The notes: generated from the sequence alone by a model not told the origin. A DNA stretch of 64,000 bases from JBDHHQ01 sp039586035 (GCA_039586035.1 JBDHLD010000009.1:18396-82395), one strand, 5' to 3'; positions 35,161 to 45,800 are shown, numbered from the stretch's first letter. Translations and numbers: made by a program.

Positions 35161-38100
35161 GGGCGGGCCCCGGGCGGGATGGCGCCAGATCCTCGACGGG
35201 TACCACACGAGCCGCCCACCGGACCTGCCACCTACGCCAGATCAGGTAGACGCTGGGAATCACCACGAGGGTGAGCACGGTGGAGCTCACCATGCCGCCC
35301 ACCATCGGCGCGGCGATGCGCTTCATGACGTCGGCGCCGGTCCCGTGGCTCCATAGGATGGGCATGAGGCCGGCCATGATGGTGATCACCGTCATGGCTT
35401 TGGGCCGGAGCCGATCCACCGCGCCCTCGATCACCGACTCCGCGACGTCCTTGCCATCGCGCATCTGGCCCGCGTCACGCCGGCGGTGGTAGGCCTCGTC
35501 CAGGTAGATCAGCATGACGACGCCGGTTTCGGCTGCCACTCCGGCCAGGGCGATCAAGCCGACCCACACGGCCACGCTCGTGTTGTAGCCCAGGAGCCAG
35601 ATGAACCAGATGCCGCCCACCAGCGCGAAGGGCAGTGAGAGCATCACGATCAGGGACTTGCCGACGCCACCGAACGTGAGGTAGAGCAACAGGAAGATGA
35701 TCCCCAACGTGACGGGGATCACGATCCGCATCCTGCGCTGCACCCGCTCCATGAACTCGTATTGTCCGGACCATCGGAGGGTGTAGCCGGGCGGGAGGCT
35801 CAGCTGTGACTCCACCGCAGAGCGGGCACGAGTCACGTACCCGCCGAGATCGCCACCCTCGATGTCCACGAAGACCGTGGTCATGGGGAACGCGCCCTCG
35901 GTCTTTACCGCCATGGGGCCCTGTAGCACCTCGACGCGGGCCACCTGGCCCAGCGGGATCTGTGCACCCCCCGGAGCCGCCACGAGCACTTCGCGGATCT
36001 TTTGCACGTCGTCGCGCAGCTCGCGGGGGTAGCGGACGTTGACGCTGTAACGCTCCCGGCCTTCCACCGTGATAGCCGCGTTGACGCCGCCTACGGTAGC
36101 CATGATGGCGTTGTGGATGTCGCCCACGTTCATGCCGTAGCGGGCGGCCTCGGGCCGGTCGATGTCGATGTCAACGTAGTAGCCGGACACGCCGCGTTCG
36201 GCGAAGGCGCTTCGTGTGCCGGGCACCTGCTGGAGGATCCCCTCCACCTCTTCGCCCAGGGACTGGAGCGTGTCCAGATTCGGGCCGAAGATCTTCACGC
36301 CCACCGGTGTGCGGACGCCGGTGGCCAGCATGTCGATGCGCCCTTTGATCGGCATGGTCCAGGCGTTGGTGACGCCCGGAAGTCGCACGGTCTCGTCCAG
36401 CTCCCGGATCAGGCGGTCGTAGGTCATGCCGGGCCGCCAGTCCTCCTCCGGCTTGAGGATCACCGTGGTCTCGAACATGTCCAGCGGAGCCGGATCCGTG
36501 GCGGTTCGGGCGCGTCCGGTCTTGCCCAGGACCGATTCCACCTCCGGAAACGACGCCAGGACCGAGTCCTGGTAGGTCATGATCTCAAGAGCCTGAGCAA
36601 TGGATACGCCGGGCACGGTGGTGGGCATGAACAGGATCGAGCCTTCCTGAAGGGGTGGCATGAACTCGCTGCCCAGACGCTGCCAGGGGATCACCGTCAT
36701 CCCCAGCGTCACGACCGCAACGGCCACGACCGCCCAGGGAAATCGGGTCGCGAGCCGGATCACGGGCCTGTAGCTCCACTGCAGGAAGCGGCTGACAGGG
36801 TTCTTCCGCTCGGGCAGGATACGGCCACGGACGAGGTACACCATCAGCACCGGCACCAGCGTGATCGAGAGCGCCGCGGCACCCGCCATGGCAAAGGTCT
36901 TGGTGTAGGCCAGTGGCTTGAACAACCGGCCCTCCTGGGCCTCCAGGGCGAAGACCGGCAGGAAGCTGAAGGTGATGATCAGCAACGAAAAGAAGATTGG
37001 TGGGCCTACTTGTTTGGTGCTGGCCCTGACGATCTCCCACCGGGAGGTGCCTTCCTCGGCCCTCTCCAGGTGCTTGTGCATGTTCTCGACCATGACGATG
37101 GCCGCGTCCACCATGGCGCCGATGGCGATGGCGATTCCCCCCAGGCTCATGATGTTGGCCCCCACGCCCAGGGCCCTCATGACCAGGAACGATGCCAGGA
37201 TCCCCAGCGGAAGGGTGACGATGATCACCAGCGACGAGCGGAAATGGAGCAGGAAGACGATCACGACCAGACCGACGATCAAGGATTCCTCGACCAGCTT
37301 TTCTCGGAGCGTGGCGATGGCGCGCTCGATGAGGTCGCTGCGGTCGTAGGCGGTGCGGAGACGGACGCCCGCCGGGAGGCCGTCCTGGATCTCTGCGATC
37401 CGCTCTTTCACGGCCTGGATGGTGGCGTAGGCATCGGAGCCGAAGCGCATGACCACGATGCCCGCCACGACCTCGCCCCGACCGTTCAGGTCCGCAGCGC
37501 CCCGGCGGGGAGCCGGCCCTACGGATACCGTGGCCACGTCCGCGATGCGGATAGGGGTGCCACCCGGGGTGGAGGCTACGGCTACGTTCCTGATGTCGTC
37601 CACGCTGCCGAGGTAGCCCAGGCCGCGGATCATGTACTCCCGGCCACCCATCTCCAGGACCCTGGCTCCGATGTCGACGTTATGCGTGCCGATGGCCTCC
37701 ACGACCCGCGTCACGGGAATGTCGAAGGCGCGAAGGCGCTCCGGGTTCACCTCGACCTGGTACTGCTTCTCGAACCCGCCCAGGCTGGCGACTTCCGAGA
37801 CGCCGGGGACGGCGGTGAGCTGGTAGCGGATGTACCAATCCTGGAGCGTGCGGAGCTCGGCCAGGTCCAGGGAGTCGGACTCCAGCACGTACTCGTAAAC
37901 CCAGCCCACGCCCGTGGCGTCGGGGCCGAGGGTCGGCTCGACTCCGGGCGGGAGCTGGGGCCTGATCCCGCTCAGGTATTCCAGCACCCGTGACCGGGCC
38001 CAGTAAATGTCGGTGCCGTCTTCGAAGATCACGTAGACCATCGAGAGGCCGAAGAAGCTGAAGCCTCGCACCACCTGAGCCCCGGGCACCTTCAGCATCT

Positions 38101-38314
38101 CGGTCGTGATGGGGTAGGTGACCTGGTCCTCCACGATCTGAGGAGCCTGGTCCCGGAAGTCGGCCTGAATGATCACCTGGACGTCGGACAGGTCGGGAAT
38201 GGCGTCGAGCGGTGTCGTGCGGACCGCCCAGATCCCTCCGAACAGCAACGCGACCGTGCCCGCAAGCACGAGGAACGTGTTGCGGAGGGACCAGTCGATG
38301 ATCCGCTCGATCAT
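35150..38314 (-). CDS. cusA: Heavy-metal efflux RND transporter CusA
   Basis: 1054 residues, normal length for HME-RND pumps. Two six-helix bundles surround two large periplasmic loops. TM motifs include GAMVDAAIVMVENMHKHLE. The N-terminus MIERIIDWSLRNTFLVLAG and the opening PLDAIPDLSDVQVIIQ are typical of CusA/CzcA. It pumps Cu(I)/Ag(I) through CusC with adaptor CusB using the proton gradient. Its ATG overlaps the cusB stop (ATGA). Confidence 0.95.
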   Translation of the reverse strand: MIERIIDWSLRNTFLVLAGTVALLFGGIWAVRTTPLDAIPDLSDVQVIIQADFRDQAPQIVEDQVTYPITTEMLKVPGAQVVRGFSFFGLSMVYVIFEDGTDIYWARSRVLEYLSGIRPQLPPGVEPTLGPDATGVGWVYEYVLESDSLDLAELRTLQDWYIRYQLTAVPGVSEVASLGGFEKQYQVEVNPERLRAFDIPVTRVVEAIGTHNVDIGARVLEMGGREYMIRGLGYLGSVDDIRNVAVASTPGGTPIRIADVATVSVGPAPRRGAADLNGRGEVVAGIVVMRFGSDAYATIQAVKERIAEIQDGLPAGVRLRTAYDRSDLIERAIATLREKLVEESLIVGLVVIVFLLHFRSSLVIIVTLPLGILASFLVMRALGVGANIMSLGGIAIAIGAMVDAAIVMVENMHKHLERAEEGTSRWEIVRASTKQVGPPIFFSLLIITFSFLPVFALEAQEGRLFKPLAYTKTFAMAGAAALSITLVPVLMVYLVRGRILPERKNPVSRFLQWSYRPVIRLATRFPWAVVAVAVVTLGMTVIPWQRLGSEFMPPLQEGSILFMPTTVPGVSIAQALEIMTYQDSVLASFPEVESVLGKTGRARTATDPAPLDMFETTVILKPEEDWRPGMTYDRLIRELDETVRLPGVTNAWTMPIKGRIDMLATGVRTPVGVKIFGPNLDTLQSLGEEVEGILQQVPGTRSAFAERGVSGYYVDIDIDRPEAARYGMNVGDIHNAIMATVGGVNAAITVEGRERYSVNVRYPRELRDDVQKIREVLVAAPGGAQIPLGQVARVEVLQGPMAVKTEGAFPMTTVFVDIEGGDLGGYVTRARSAVESQLSLPPGYTLRWSGQYEFMERVQRRMRIVIPVTLGIIFLLLYLTFGGVGKSLIVMLSLPFALVGGIWFIWLLGYNTSVAVWVGLIALAGVAAETGVVMLIYLDEAYHRRRDAGQMRDGKDVAESVIEGAVDRLRPKAMTVITIMAGLMPILWSHGTGADVMKRIAAPMVGGMVSSTVLTLVVIPSVYLIWRRWQVRWAARVVPVEDLAPSRPGPAHAT

Positions 38315-39660
38315 GGTTTCGCGCCCGACGTGTCGCTTGGCATCTCATGTCCCTCGTGACCGCCGGGTCCGGCGGTATCGACGCCCATGTCATGCCCCTC
38401 GTGGCCGCCTGCGGCGGGCGCCGCCCCGCGACTCTCTTCCTCGGGCTCGATCACGGATCCATGACCTGCATGCTGCATTCCCGGCATGCTGCCACCGGTC
38501 GCGCCCAGCCTCGACTCGGCGTCGACCAGGAAGTTGGCCGACTGGACGATGGTCTCGCCCGGCTCGAGCCCCCCGAGGATCTGGACGTACTCGGCCGCCT
38601 GGGCGCCCAGCGCCACCTCCCTGGGCTGCAGCAGGCCCTGATCGTCGCGGACGAACACCAGGTTCCGCTCCCCGGTCACGACCACGGCCTCCAGGGGCAC
38701 GGCAACGACGCCCTCGCCGATCCGGGTGTCGACGAAGATGGTGGCGAACATCCCGGGCTTGAGAGCCAGATCGCGGTTGGACAGGGTCACTCTCACCCGG
38801 TTGGTGCGCGTGCCCACGTCCACCGTCGGGTAGATGAAGCTGACCTGGCCCATGCGATGCTCGCCTGGGTAGGCAGAGACTTCGATGTGAGCCTGGGAGC
38901 CCTGCTCGATGAGCTGGAGGTCCCGCTCGAAGACGTCGCCCTCCACCCAGACTTCGGACAGGTCGGCCACGCGGTACAGGAGCTGGCCCGGGTTCACCCG
39001 CTGCCCCTGGTTGACCTCCTTCTCCAGGACGATGCCGCTCACGGGAGACACCAGGGTCAGCGTCCGGGTGACCTGACCCGACTCCTTCAAGCGGTCCACC
39101 TGCTCTTTCGTGATGTCCCAGAAGCTGAGGCGGCGTTCCGCCGCTCCGAGCATCGCCCGCGCAGACTCGTACGCCTCGGTTGCAGAGGGATCCACTCGCT
39201 CCGCGAGACGCATCGCGGTGAGAAGCTCCTCCTGGGCCGCGACGAGGTCGGGGCTGTAGAGCGTGAGAAGAGGTGACCCGGCACGGACGGCTTCGCCGGT
39301 GGTGGCGACGATGAGATCCTCCACGAAGCCGGCCACCTTGGGGGTGACGTCGACGATGCGGTCCTCGCTCGCCTCGATCCGGCCCACCGTGCGGATCGTC
39401 CGCTCCAGGTCCATCGTCCCGACGGTGGCGTAGGTTACGCCCAGCGCCCTCTCCTGCTCGGCGGTGAGGAAGACGGCCTGACGGGTCGTCGGCCCTCCCA
39501 TACCGTGCATGCTGTGATCCTCGGTGACCACGGCATCCTGCGCGGCCGTCTCGGTGTCGACGTCCTCACCGCCTGGCGCGCATGCGCTCATGGTCAGAAC
39601 GAGCACGGCTCCGGTCAGCGCCAGGGCGGCGGGCACCCGGTGGTTCATCCCTGCCATCAT
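38311..39660 (-). CDS. cusB: Efflux periplasmic adaptor CusB
   Basis: 449 residues, membrane fusion protein. Lipoprotein signal ends VLTMSAC. A Met/His-rich N-terminal segment (EDHSMHGMGG) and a His/Met-rich C-terminal tail (QHAGHGSV; GGHEGHDMG; GGHEGHEM) are potential copper sites. The core has the barrel-sandwich hybrid (VTPKVAGFVEDLIV and VSPVSGIVLEKEV), an alpha-hairpin and a beta-barrel. It links CusA to CusC. Overlaps both neighbours by ATGA. Confidence 0.93.
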   Translation of the reverse strand: MMAGMNHRVPAALALTGAVLVLTMSACAPGGEDVDTETAAQDAVVTEDHSMHGMGGPTTRQAVFLTAEQERALGVTYATVGTMDLERTIRTVGRIEASEDRIVDVTPKVAGFVEDLIVATTGEAVRAGSPLLTLYSPDLVAAQEELLTAMRLAERVDPSATEAYESARAMLGAAERRLSFWDITKEQVDRLKESGQVTRTLTLVSPVSGIVLEKEVNQGQRVNPGQLLYRVADLSEVWVEGDVFERDLQLIEQGSQAHIEVSAYPGEHRMGQVSFIYPTVDVGTRTNRVRVTLSNRDLALKPGMFATIFVDTRIGEGVVAVPLEAVVVTGERNLVFVRDDQGLLQPREVALGAQAAEYVQILGGLEPGETIVQSANFLVDAESRLGATGGSMPGMQHAGHGSVIEPEEESRGAAPAAGGHEGHDMGVDTAGPGGHEGHEMPSDTSGAKP

Positions 39661-40934
39661 GGTATTCCAATCCCGTTCGAGCCGGTGAGTGACGCGATCG
39701 CCGCAGCGGCTTCGTGGTATTCGGCGGCCAGGCGCACGCGCTCGACCTCGAATTGGTTCACGGTCATCTGGTTGGTGAGGAGCGTCATGTAATCGACGTT
39801 GCCCACCTGGTACGCCGAGAGGGCAGCCTCGACCCCGGCTCGGGCCTGGGGCAGAATCGAGGTTCTGTAGAGGTCGGACAGGCTCCTCGCCCGCTCGGCC
39901 TGTGCCCGGAGCTCCGCCAGCCGGGCGTAGGTCTCGTTGTGCAGGTCGAGCTCCCGGGCGACCTCCATGGACTGGACGGCCCGCCGCTCTTCCTTCACGC
40001 GGCTCTGCTTGGAGCCACCGAAGACGGGAAGGCTCACGCCCACCATCAGGGTGGCCAGATCCACGAACTCGGGACGCTGGCCGTACCCGAGGGAAAGCGT
40101 GAAGTCAGGGTAGGCGTCCCGCTCGGCCTGCCGGTACGCGGCTCCAGCGGCCAGCGCCCTTTGCCTCGCCGCTGCGAACGCCGGCCGCTGTAGCGCCGCT
40201 TCCTCCATGAGCTGGTCCACGCCCGGGAGCTCACCGCCGGGCGTTGGGAGCTCCAGCGCGGGCACGTCCAGCGTGGCCGGACGCCCCATGAGCCCGTTGA
40301 GGCGAGCCGCCGCGGCCAGACGGTCCTGGGCCGCCACGGTGATGTCGGCCGTCATCCGAGCCACTGACACCTGGGCCTGGAGGATGTCCTGCTGGATTCC
40401 TTCGCCGACGGCGTAGCGCGCCTCGCTGACCTGCCTGAAGTCCCGGAGCAGGTCCCGGGTGGTCTCCATGATCTCGATGGCGCGGTCGAGGGAGGCCAAC
40501 CGTACGTAGACGGCGGTGACCCGGGACACGAGCGCCGCCTCGAGCTCCTCGGTGTCGAGGGAGTCGGCGGTGGCGAGGTGGGCGAGTCGCTCCTCGTCGT
40601 AGCCCAGCGAGCCGGGCCAGGGCAGCGTCTGCGTGAGCTGAATGACGTTCATGGTCATCTGGACGTCGGTGCGTCCCAGGTCGTCGACCGGCCGGTTCAT
40701 CAGGCCGAGACTGAGCACGGGATCGGGAAGTGTGCCCGCGGGACGCACCCGTTCCTGGGCCGCATCCGTTCGGTAGCGTGCGGCCTGGAGCGTGGGGTTC
40801 GTCGATCGCACCGCCGCGATGACGTCGGTCAGCCGAAGCGTGTCCGCGTCCTGGGCCGAGACGCTGGTCGTGGACAGGGCCAGTCCGGCCAGGACGACGA
40901 GTGCGATGGCGACGGCACCTTTCGTGGGTGCCAC
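39657..40934 (-). CDS. cusC: TolC-family outer-membrane efflux protein CusC
   Basis: 425 residues from a GTG with a GGAGGA ribosome site. Signal peptide about 1-27 (SVSAQ). Two tandem OEP repeats rich in Ala/Arg/Glu coiled-coil helices form the trans-periplasmic tunnel; the strand before the second helix pair reads YPDFTLSLGYGQR. Outer-membrane channel of the Cus pump. First of the cusCBA genes, 108 bp after the small exported protein gene. Confidence 0.9.
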   Translation of the reverse strand: MAPTKGAVAIALVVLAGLALSTTSVSAQDADTLRLTDVIAAVRSTNPTLQAARYRTDAAQERVRPAGTLPDPVLSLGLMNRPVDDLGRTDVQMTMNVIQLTQTLPWPGSLGYDEERLAHLATADSLDTEELEAALVSRVTAVYVRLASLDRAIEIMETTRDLLRDFRQVSEARYAVGEGIQQDILQAQVSVARMTADITVAAQDRLAAAARLNGLMGRPATLDVPALELPTPGGELPGVDQLMEEAALQRPAFAAARQRALAAGAAYRQAERDAYPDFTLSLGYGQRPEFVDLATLMVGVSLPVFGGSKQSRVKEERRAVQSMEVARELDLHNETYARLAELRAQAERARSLSDLYRTSILPQARAGVEAALSAYQVGNVDYMTLLTNQMTVNQFEVERVRLAAEYHEAAAAIASLTGSNGIGIP

Positions 40935-41042
40935 GATTGATTCCTCCGATGTTGAGCTCTGATCCTCGGACCCGTTGTCGGGCCTTGCGACGGCCTTCCG
41001 ATCGAGGTCGAAGGGCGCACGACTCCCGTGACGGGAAAGGGC

Positions 41043-41483
41043 TCAGGCTCTCGGAGGCGGGGTGAGGTTCTGGAGGACGGCTGGATGAACGCGCCACGCG
41101 GGCCGGGTGGCGAGCGGGGCGCTGACTGCGGCGCTCCACTGAGCGGCGGGCGCTCCAATCGCCGGTAGCGTGGCGGCACAGTGGCCCATCATGGCGCAGG
41201 GTGCTGGATCGGCGTGGCCGCCGCCCCGGGGGCCGAAGCGGTCGGTGACGGCCTGTAGACCGTGCGGCTCGGATGGCGCGTGCTGGGACGCCGGCCCCAC
41301 GGATCCGTGTGGCGCGTGGGTCACTTGCCCTGCCGGCGCATGCACCTGGTGGGACGTGTCGGTGTTGTCGTGTTCTTCCATGCTCGGACACGAGCCCATC
41401 GGCAGAGCCACCGACTGCAGCAGCAGCGCCAACATGGGTGCGGCGACTGCGCGTCGGACCGGACGGCTGGGCAACACGGACAC
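41043..41483 (-). CDS. Small exported Cys/His/Met-rich protein in the copper operon
   Basis: About 146 residues from a GTG at 41483 (GTG 41477 is equivalent), 8 bp after csoR. A hydrophobic N-terminus (AVAAPMLALLLQSVALP) could be a signal or anchor. The rest is Pro/Ala-rich with CPSMEEHDNTDTSHQVH and CAMMGHC, plausible copper ligands. I recognise no family. Position between csoR and cusC suggests a periplasmic copper chaperone (inference). Confidence 0.6.
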   Translation of the reverse strand: MSVLPSRPVRRAVAAPMLALLLQSVALPMGSCPSMEEHDNTDTSHQVHAPAGQVTHAPHGSVGPASQHAPSEPHGLQAVTDRFGPRGGGHADPAPCAMMGHCAATLPAIGAPAAQWSAAVSAPLATRPAWRVHPAVLQNLTPPPRA

Positions 41484-41491
41484 GATCGGCC

Positions 41492-41797
41492 TCAGCGCAT
41501 GTACCGGTAGAACAGGTCGAGGAGCTCCTGCCGGACTTCGCGGGCGGCGTCGCCACCCTGCGCCAGACCGTGCGTCGCGCACCCTTCGAGGTGATTCGCG
41601 AAGAGCTCCTTTTCGGCCGAGGCGAGGCCCGCCCGGACAGCAGCGAACTGCTGGAGGATCTCGGGGCAGTACCGTTCGTCCTCCACCATGCGCCGGATGC
41701 CGTCTACCTGGCCACGGATCCGGGCCAGCCGCTTGAGGAGGTCGGCCTTGGTGGGCTCGGCGATCCCCATGGCGTGGTCGTGCGCGGTGGTGCTCAT
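41492..41797 (-). CDS. csoR: Copper-sensing repressor CsoR
   Basis: 101 residues, all-helical CsoR/RcnR family. The Cu(I) ligand triad Cys44, His69, Cys73 (ERYCPEIL and NHLEGC) is intact, so it should bind Cu(I) and release DNA. First gene of the copper operon. A G/C-tract palindrome typical of CsoR operators lies 36 bp upstream. Confidence 0.93.
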   Translation of the reverse strand: MSTTAHDHAMGIAEPTKADLLKRLARIRGQVDGIRRMVEDERYCPEILQQFAAVRAGLASAEKELFANHLEGCATHGLAQGGDAAREVRQELLDLFYRYMR

Positions 41798-41833
41798 CGG
41801 TATCTGCAGCTGAGGTCTGGAAAAATCGGTACT

Positions 41834-41850
41834 ATACCCCCGTAGGGTAT
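41834..41850. promoter_or_regulatory. CsoR-type operator
   Basis: ATACCC-CCGTA-GGGTAT, perfect 6-bp arms with a 5-bp spacer, the G-tract palindrome known for CsoR operators. On the minus strand it overlaps the predicted -10 region of the csoR promoter. Confidence 0.85.
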
Positions 41851-41873
41851 CGGCACGTCGGGATCGTTGTCAA
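41846..41873 (-). promoter_or_regulatory. Sigma-70-type promoter of the copper operon
   Basis: A perfect -35 TTGACA (41873-41868) followed after 16 bp by GATACC (41851-41846), a weak -10. The operator covers the -10, fitting repression by CsoR. The -10 call is tentative. Confidence 0.5.
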
Positions 41874-42006
41874 CCGCGAGAGCCGCGGCCACCATTCTCC
41901 TGACGCCTCCCACTGGAGGGGAAGACGGACGCGGTACGAGTCTCGTATAGTAGGCCTGGCTAGCGATACCACCGACGTGAGAGCGCTCGGACCACGGGGG
42001 AGACAG

Positions 42007-42669
42007 ATGTGCAGAACAGCCGTCCAGGGGAGCCCGCCGAATCCGTGGGCCCGGCGCTTTCGCTCGACAGGTGTCTGGTCGGTGTTGGCGCTCGGCCTGA
42101 CCGCGTGCGGCTCTGGGAACGGCCAAGACGGACGCGAGGGGGGAGCGTCCGTGGTAGTCGGCACCGCACCCCCTGCGACGGGCGGAATCCGTTCGGTGGT
42201 CACGCTGTCGCCGAACCCGCCGGGCCCCAGCCCGATCCCCACCGAGCCGGCGATCATGGACCAGTACGCCATCGCGTTCATCCCCCGGCTCCTCGTGGCC
42301 CGTCAGGGCCAGCCCGTGGAGTTCAGGAACAGCGAAGAGGTGTCCCACAACGTCCGGGTGGTCGAGGTGGCGACGGACTCACTGATCTTCAGCAGAAACC
42401 CGGTCATGGGCGAACCCTACGTGCACACCTTCGACCGACCCGGCGCCTACGCAGTGGTCTGCGACATCCACCCGGGCATGACGGGGAATCTGGTCGTGGT
42501 CGCGGAGCCCTACGCGGAAGTGGCCTCCGAAGATGGTGCCTTCTCGTTCGAGGAGGTGCCCCCCGGCCGCTACCGTGCCAGAGTCTGGAGCATCGATGTG
42601 GCGCTCCAGTCGGAGCGGCTCGTCGAGATCGCGGGGGACACGACCCGGCTGCAGCTAGGGGCACGGTAG
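42007..42669 (+). CDS. Cupredoxin lipoprotein with carboxypeptidase-regulatory-like domain
   Basis: 220 residues. Lipoprotein signal ends LALGLTAC (Cys34). Cupredoxin domain with ligands His114 (SEEVSHNVRV) and Cys152/His155/Met158 (CDIHPGM), then a beta-sandwich (EVASEDGAFSFEEVPPGRYRARVWS). Same design as the protein at 12541-13224. The ATG at 42007 has a GGGGGAG ribosome site. Divergent from csoR; a palindrome TACGAG-T-CTCGTA lies at 41935-41947, about 60 bp upstream. Confidence 0.8.
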   Translation: MCRTAVQGSPPNPWARRFRSTGVWSVLALGLTACGSGNGQDGREGGASVVVGTAPPATGGIRSVVTLSPNPPGPSPIPTEPAIMDQYAIAFIPRLLVARQGQPVEFRNSEEVSHNVRVVEVATDSLIFSRNPVMGEPYVHTFDRPGAYAVVCDIHPGMTGNLVVVAEPYAEVASEDGAFSFEEVPPGRYRARVWSIDVALQSERLVEIAGDTTRLQLGAR

Positions 42670-42813
42670 CTGAAGGCGGCCCGTGCGGCTGCGGGAGGGC
42701 CGTGTGAGCTGTGCCGCTGCGGGAGGCTTCTGCCCCGGTCGCCTTCGTCCGACCCATACGCCCTCTCCCCCCTTGTCCGGCCCGGTCGGATCACGATTCG
42801 ACGACCGCCGTCA

Positions 42814-42837
42814 GTGGGGGCGCTCGTCGGCCCCCAC
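42814..42837. terminator. Hairpin between convergent genes
   Basis: GTGGGGGC-N8-GCCCCCAC, perfect 8-bp arms, 13 bp past the minus-strand stop at 42850 and 145 bp past the plus-strand stop at 42669. Confidence 0.6.
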
Positions 42838-42849
42838 GGCTCGCACGGT

Positions 42850-45800
42850 CTATGGCCAGCGCGGCAGCCTGCCTACCGGCGTCCAGGGCGCTCCGGCGGC
42901 TTCGAGGTCCGCCTCCAGCGCCGGTAGGTCCGTCTCCATCAGCGGGCGCAGCTCGGCCAACACCTCGGTGAGGGCCCTGGACGCCACCTCGAAGCCGTCT
43001 CGATGGGTCCCGGTCGGATCGGACGTGGAGCTCCACTGACCGCGGACGATGCGGTTCACCCGCTGCATGATGGTGGGCGGCGTGAAGTCCGCCCGGTCCA
43101 GCATGGTGGGCTCTCGGACGAGCCGCCGCTGGACGTCGGCGAAGCGGCCCTCCAGCTCACGGATGCGCGGCTCCAGAGGGGCCACGTCCCCGGTGGCGGC
43201 GCGGGCGGCCCGGCGCATCTGGCCCAGGCGCTCGATGGCTTCGCGGCTGACTCGGCCGGCTTCCATCACGACGTGCTGCAGGCGGGCGACGTCGCGCCGG
43301 AAGGCCACCAGGGCCTCCATGTCCTCCGCCGGCAGCGTGGTCGTGCCCAACGGAACCGCCTCGAAGGTCCGGGCGTCGGTGAGCCTGGTCTCCGTTCCGT
43401 CATCGCTCACCGCCACCAAACGGGCGGAGTATGCGCCGGGCATGGCCAACGGACCCGACGACCCGTCGTCCTCGGACGGGTCCAGCGAAGCGTAGCGCAG
43501 GTCCCAGCTCACGCGGTGGACGCCCCGGCTCGACGGCCCCGGCACGCGACGCACGACTCGACCCGCCTCGTCCTCTACCACCACCAGGACTTCGGGGGCT
43601 CTTTCACGGGCCTCGGCCTGTAGGGCCTCCGGCTCCGGATAGGGATCGTCCCGGCCTTCCGCGCGAGCCGCGGCCTGCGCAGCGAGCCGAACACTCCGTC
43701 GGGTCTCCTGCGAGCTGCCCAGGAAGTAGGTGAACACCGCTCCGAAAGGAGGATTCGGCGCGGTGAAGAAGGCGTCGCCCTGGACGCCCTTTTCCTGCCC
43801 GCCCATGGGCTCGTCCTGGATGAACATCCACGCGTCATTCACGTCGAACAGGGCAGCTTCGCTCGCGAGCGTGGCGTCGTCCAAAGCCCGTAGAGGCGAG
43901 TAGTCGTCCAGGATGTAGAAGCCCCGTCCGAAGGTGGCCGCTACCAGGTCGTCCTCGCGGCGCTGGATCTCCAGGTCCCGGACCGGGACCACTGGAAGGC
44001 CGCCCTGGAGCTGGACCCAGCCCGCACCGCCGTCGTTGGTGAAGAACAGCCCGAACTCGGTCCCAACGAAGAGGAGGTCACGGTCGACGTGGTCTTCGAC
44101 CAGCGTCCACGTGGAGTGGGGGACCGGCAGGTCTGCCGTGATGTTCGTCCACGTCCGGCCCCGGTCGGTCGACCGGGCTACATAAGGCGCGAAGTCCCCC
44201 GTCTTGTGGTTGTTGAAGACGGCGTAGACGGTGCCATCGTCGTGACGCGAGGCCGCCACGTCGGCCACGTACGCCACGGCCGGCACGCCCGGGAAGCTCT
44301 CCTCGACCCGCCACGACGACCCGCCGTCCTCGGACACCTGGATCAGACCGTCGTCCGTACCCACGTACAGCAGCCCCTCCACCAGCGGCGATTCGTCCAG
44401 CGAGACGATGGTCCCCAAGGGAGACGTGAACACGTTCTTCCACACGGCGTCGGGTCCCCAGACGCGCCCCATGACGGGGATCTGATTCCGGTCCAGCCCC
44501 CGGCTCAGGTCCGGGCTGACGGCGGTCCAGGAGTTGGCCCGGTCGTCGCTTCGGAAGAGCTTCTGGGCCGCGAAGTAGACCCGCGTCGGATCGTGGGGCG
44601 AGATCAGGAGCGGCGAGTCCCAGTGCCAGCGGAGCGCTGGCTCGCCCGGCTCGGGCTGGGGCTGGATGTCCACCTGCTCGCCGCTGGCCCGGTCGTAACG
44701 GACGATCCCGGCGTACTGGGACTGGGTGTACAGGATGTTGGGGTTGCCGGGCTCGACCTGGACCTCGAAGCCGTCGCCGCCCGTGGTGATGAACCAGTCG
44801 CTGTTCACGATCCCGTGGACGTTGGTGGTCCGGGACGGCCCGCCCACCGAGCTGTTGTCCTGGGTGCCCCCATAGACGGTGTAGAACGGCTCGAGGTCGT
44901 CGATGCCGACCCGGTAGAACTGAGTCAAGGGCAGGTTGGCGACGAAGCGCCAGGAGCGACTCCCGTCGAACGACTCGTAGAGGCCGCCGTCCGTCCCCAC
45001 CATCAGGTAGTCGGGGTCGTCCGGATCGAAGACGATCTCGTGGTTGTCCACGTGCTTGAAGCGGGAGTTGACCCGGCTCCAGGTGTGGCCATCGTCGTCG
45101 GTCACGTGGATCCACACGTCGACGGCGTAGATGCGACCCGGCCGGTGGGGGTCGGGGTAGATCTCGCCGTAGTACTGAGGATCCACCACGATGTAGTCCG
45201 ACCGTTTGGTCCAGCTCTCGCCCCGGTCCGTCGAAACGAAGAAGCCCGACTCCTCGCCCGCGGCGGCGATCAGCGCATAGACCACGTCGGTGTCATGGGG
45301 GCTCACCGCCAGGGCGATCCGCCCCATGTCCACCGTGGGCAGTCCCGCCTCGAGGCGCCGCCAGGAATCGCCTCCGTCGGTGGACTTCCAGAGCGCCGAC
45401 TCGGGTCCACCCGCCACCAGGATCCCCACGTGGCGGCGCCTCTGGTACGAGACGGCGTATAGCACATCCGGGTTCCGGGGGTCCATTGCCACGTCCGCCA
45501 CGCCGGTGTTCTCGCTGATCTCCAGCACCCGGGTCCAGGTCGCTCCTCCGTCCGTCGTCTTGTATAAGCCCCGCTCGCCACCGGGGGCCCACAACCCGCC
45601 CATGGCCGCGACGTACACGACGTTCGAGTCCCTCGGATCGATGAGGATCTGGCCTACGTGCTCGGAGGTTTCGAGCCCGACGTTGGTCCAGCTACGGCCC
45701 GCATCGACGGACTTGTAGACCCCGTCCCCCCAGCCGACGCTGCGCTGGCTGGTATTCTCTCCCGTGCCCAGCCACACCACGTGGCGGTTATGCGGGTCCA

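Noticed and set aside
36002..37993. 663-codon plus-strand open frame opposite cusA
   Set aside because: Antisense shadow of a highly conserved RND pump; no domain and no ribosome site.
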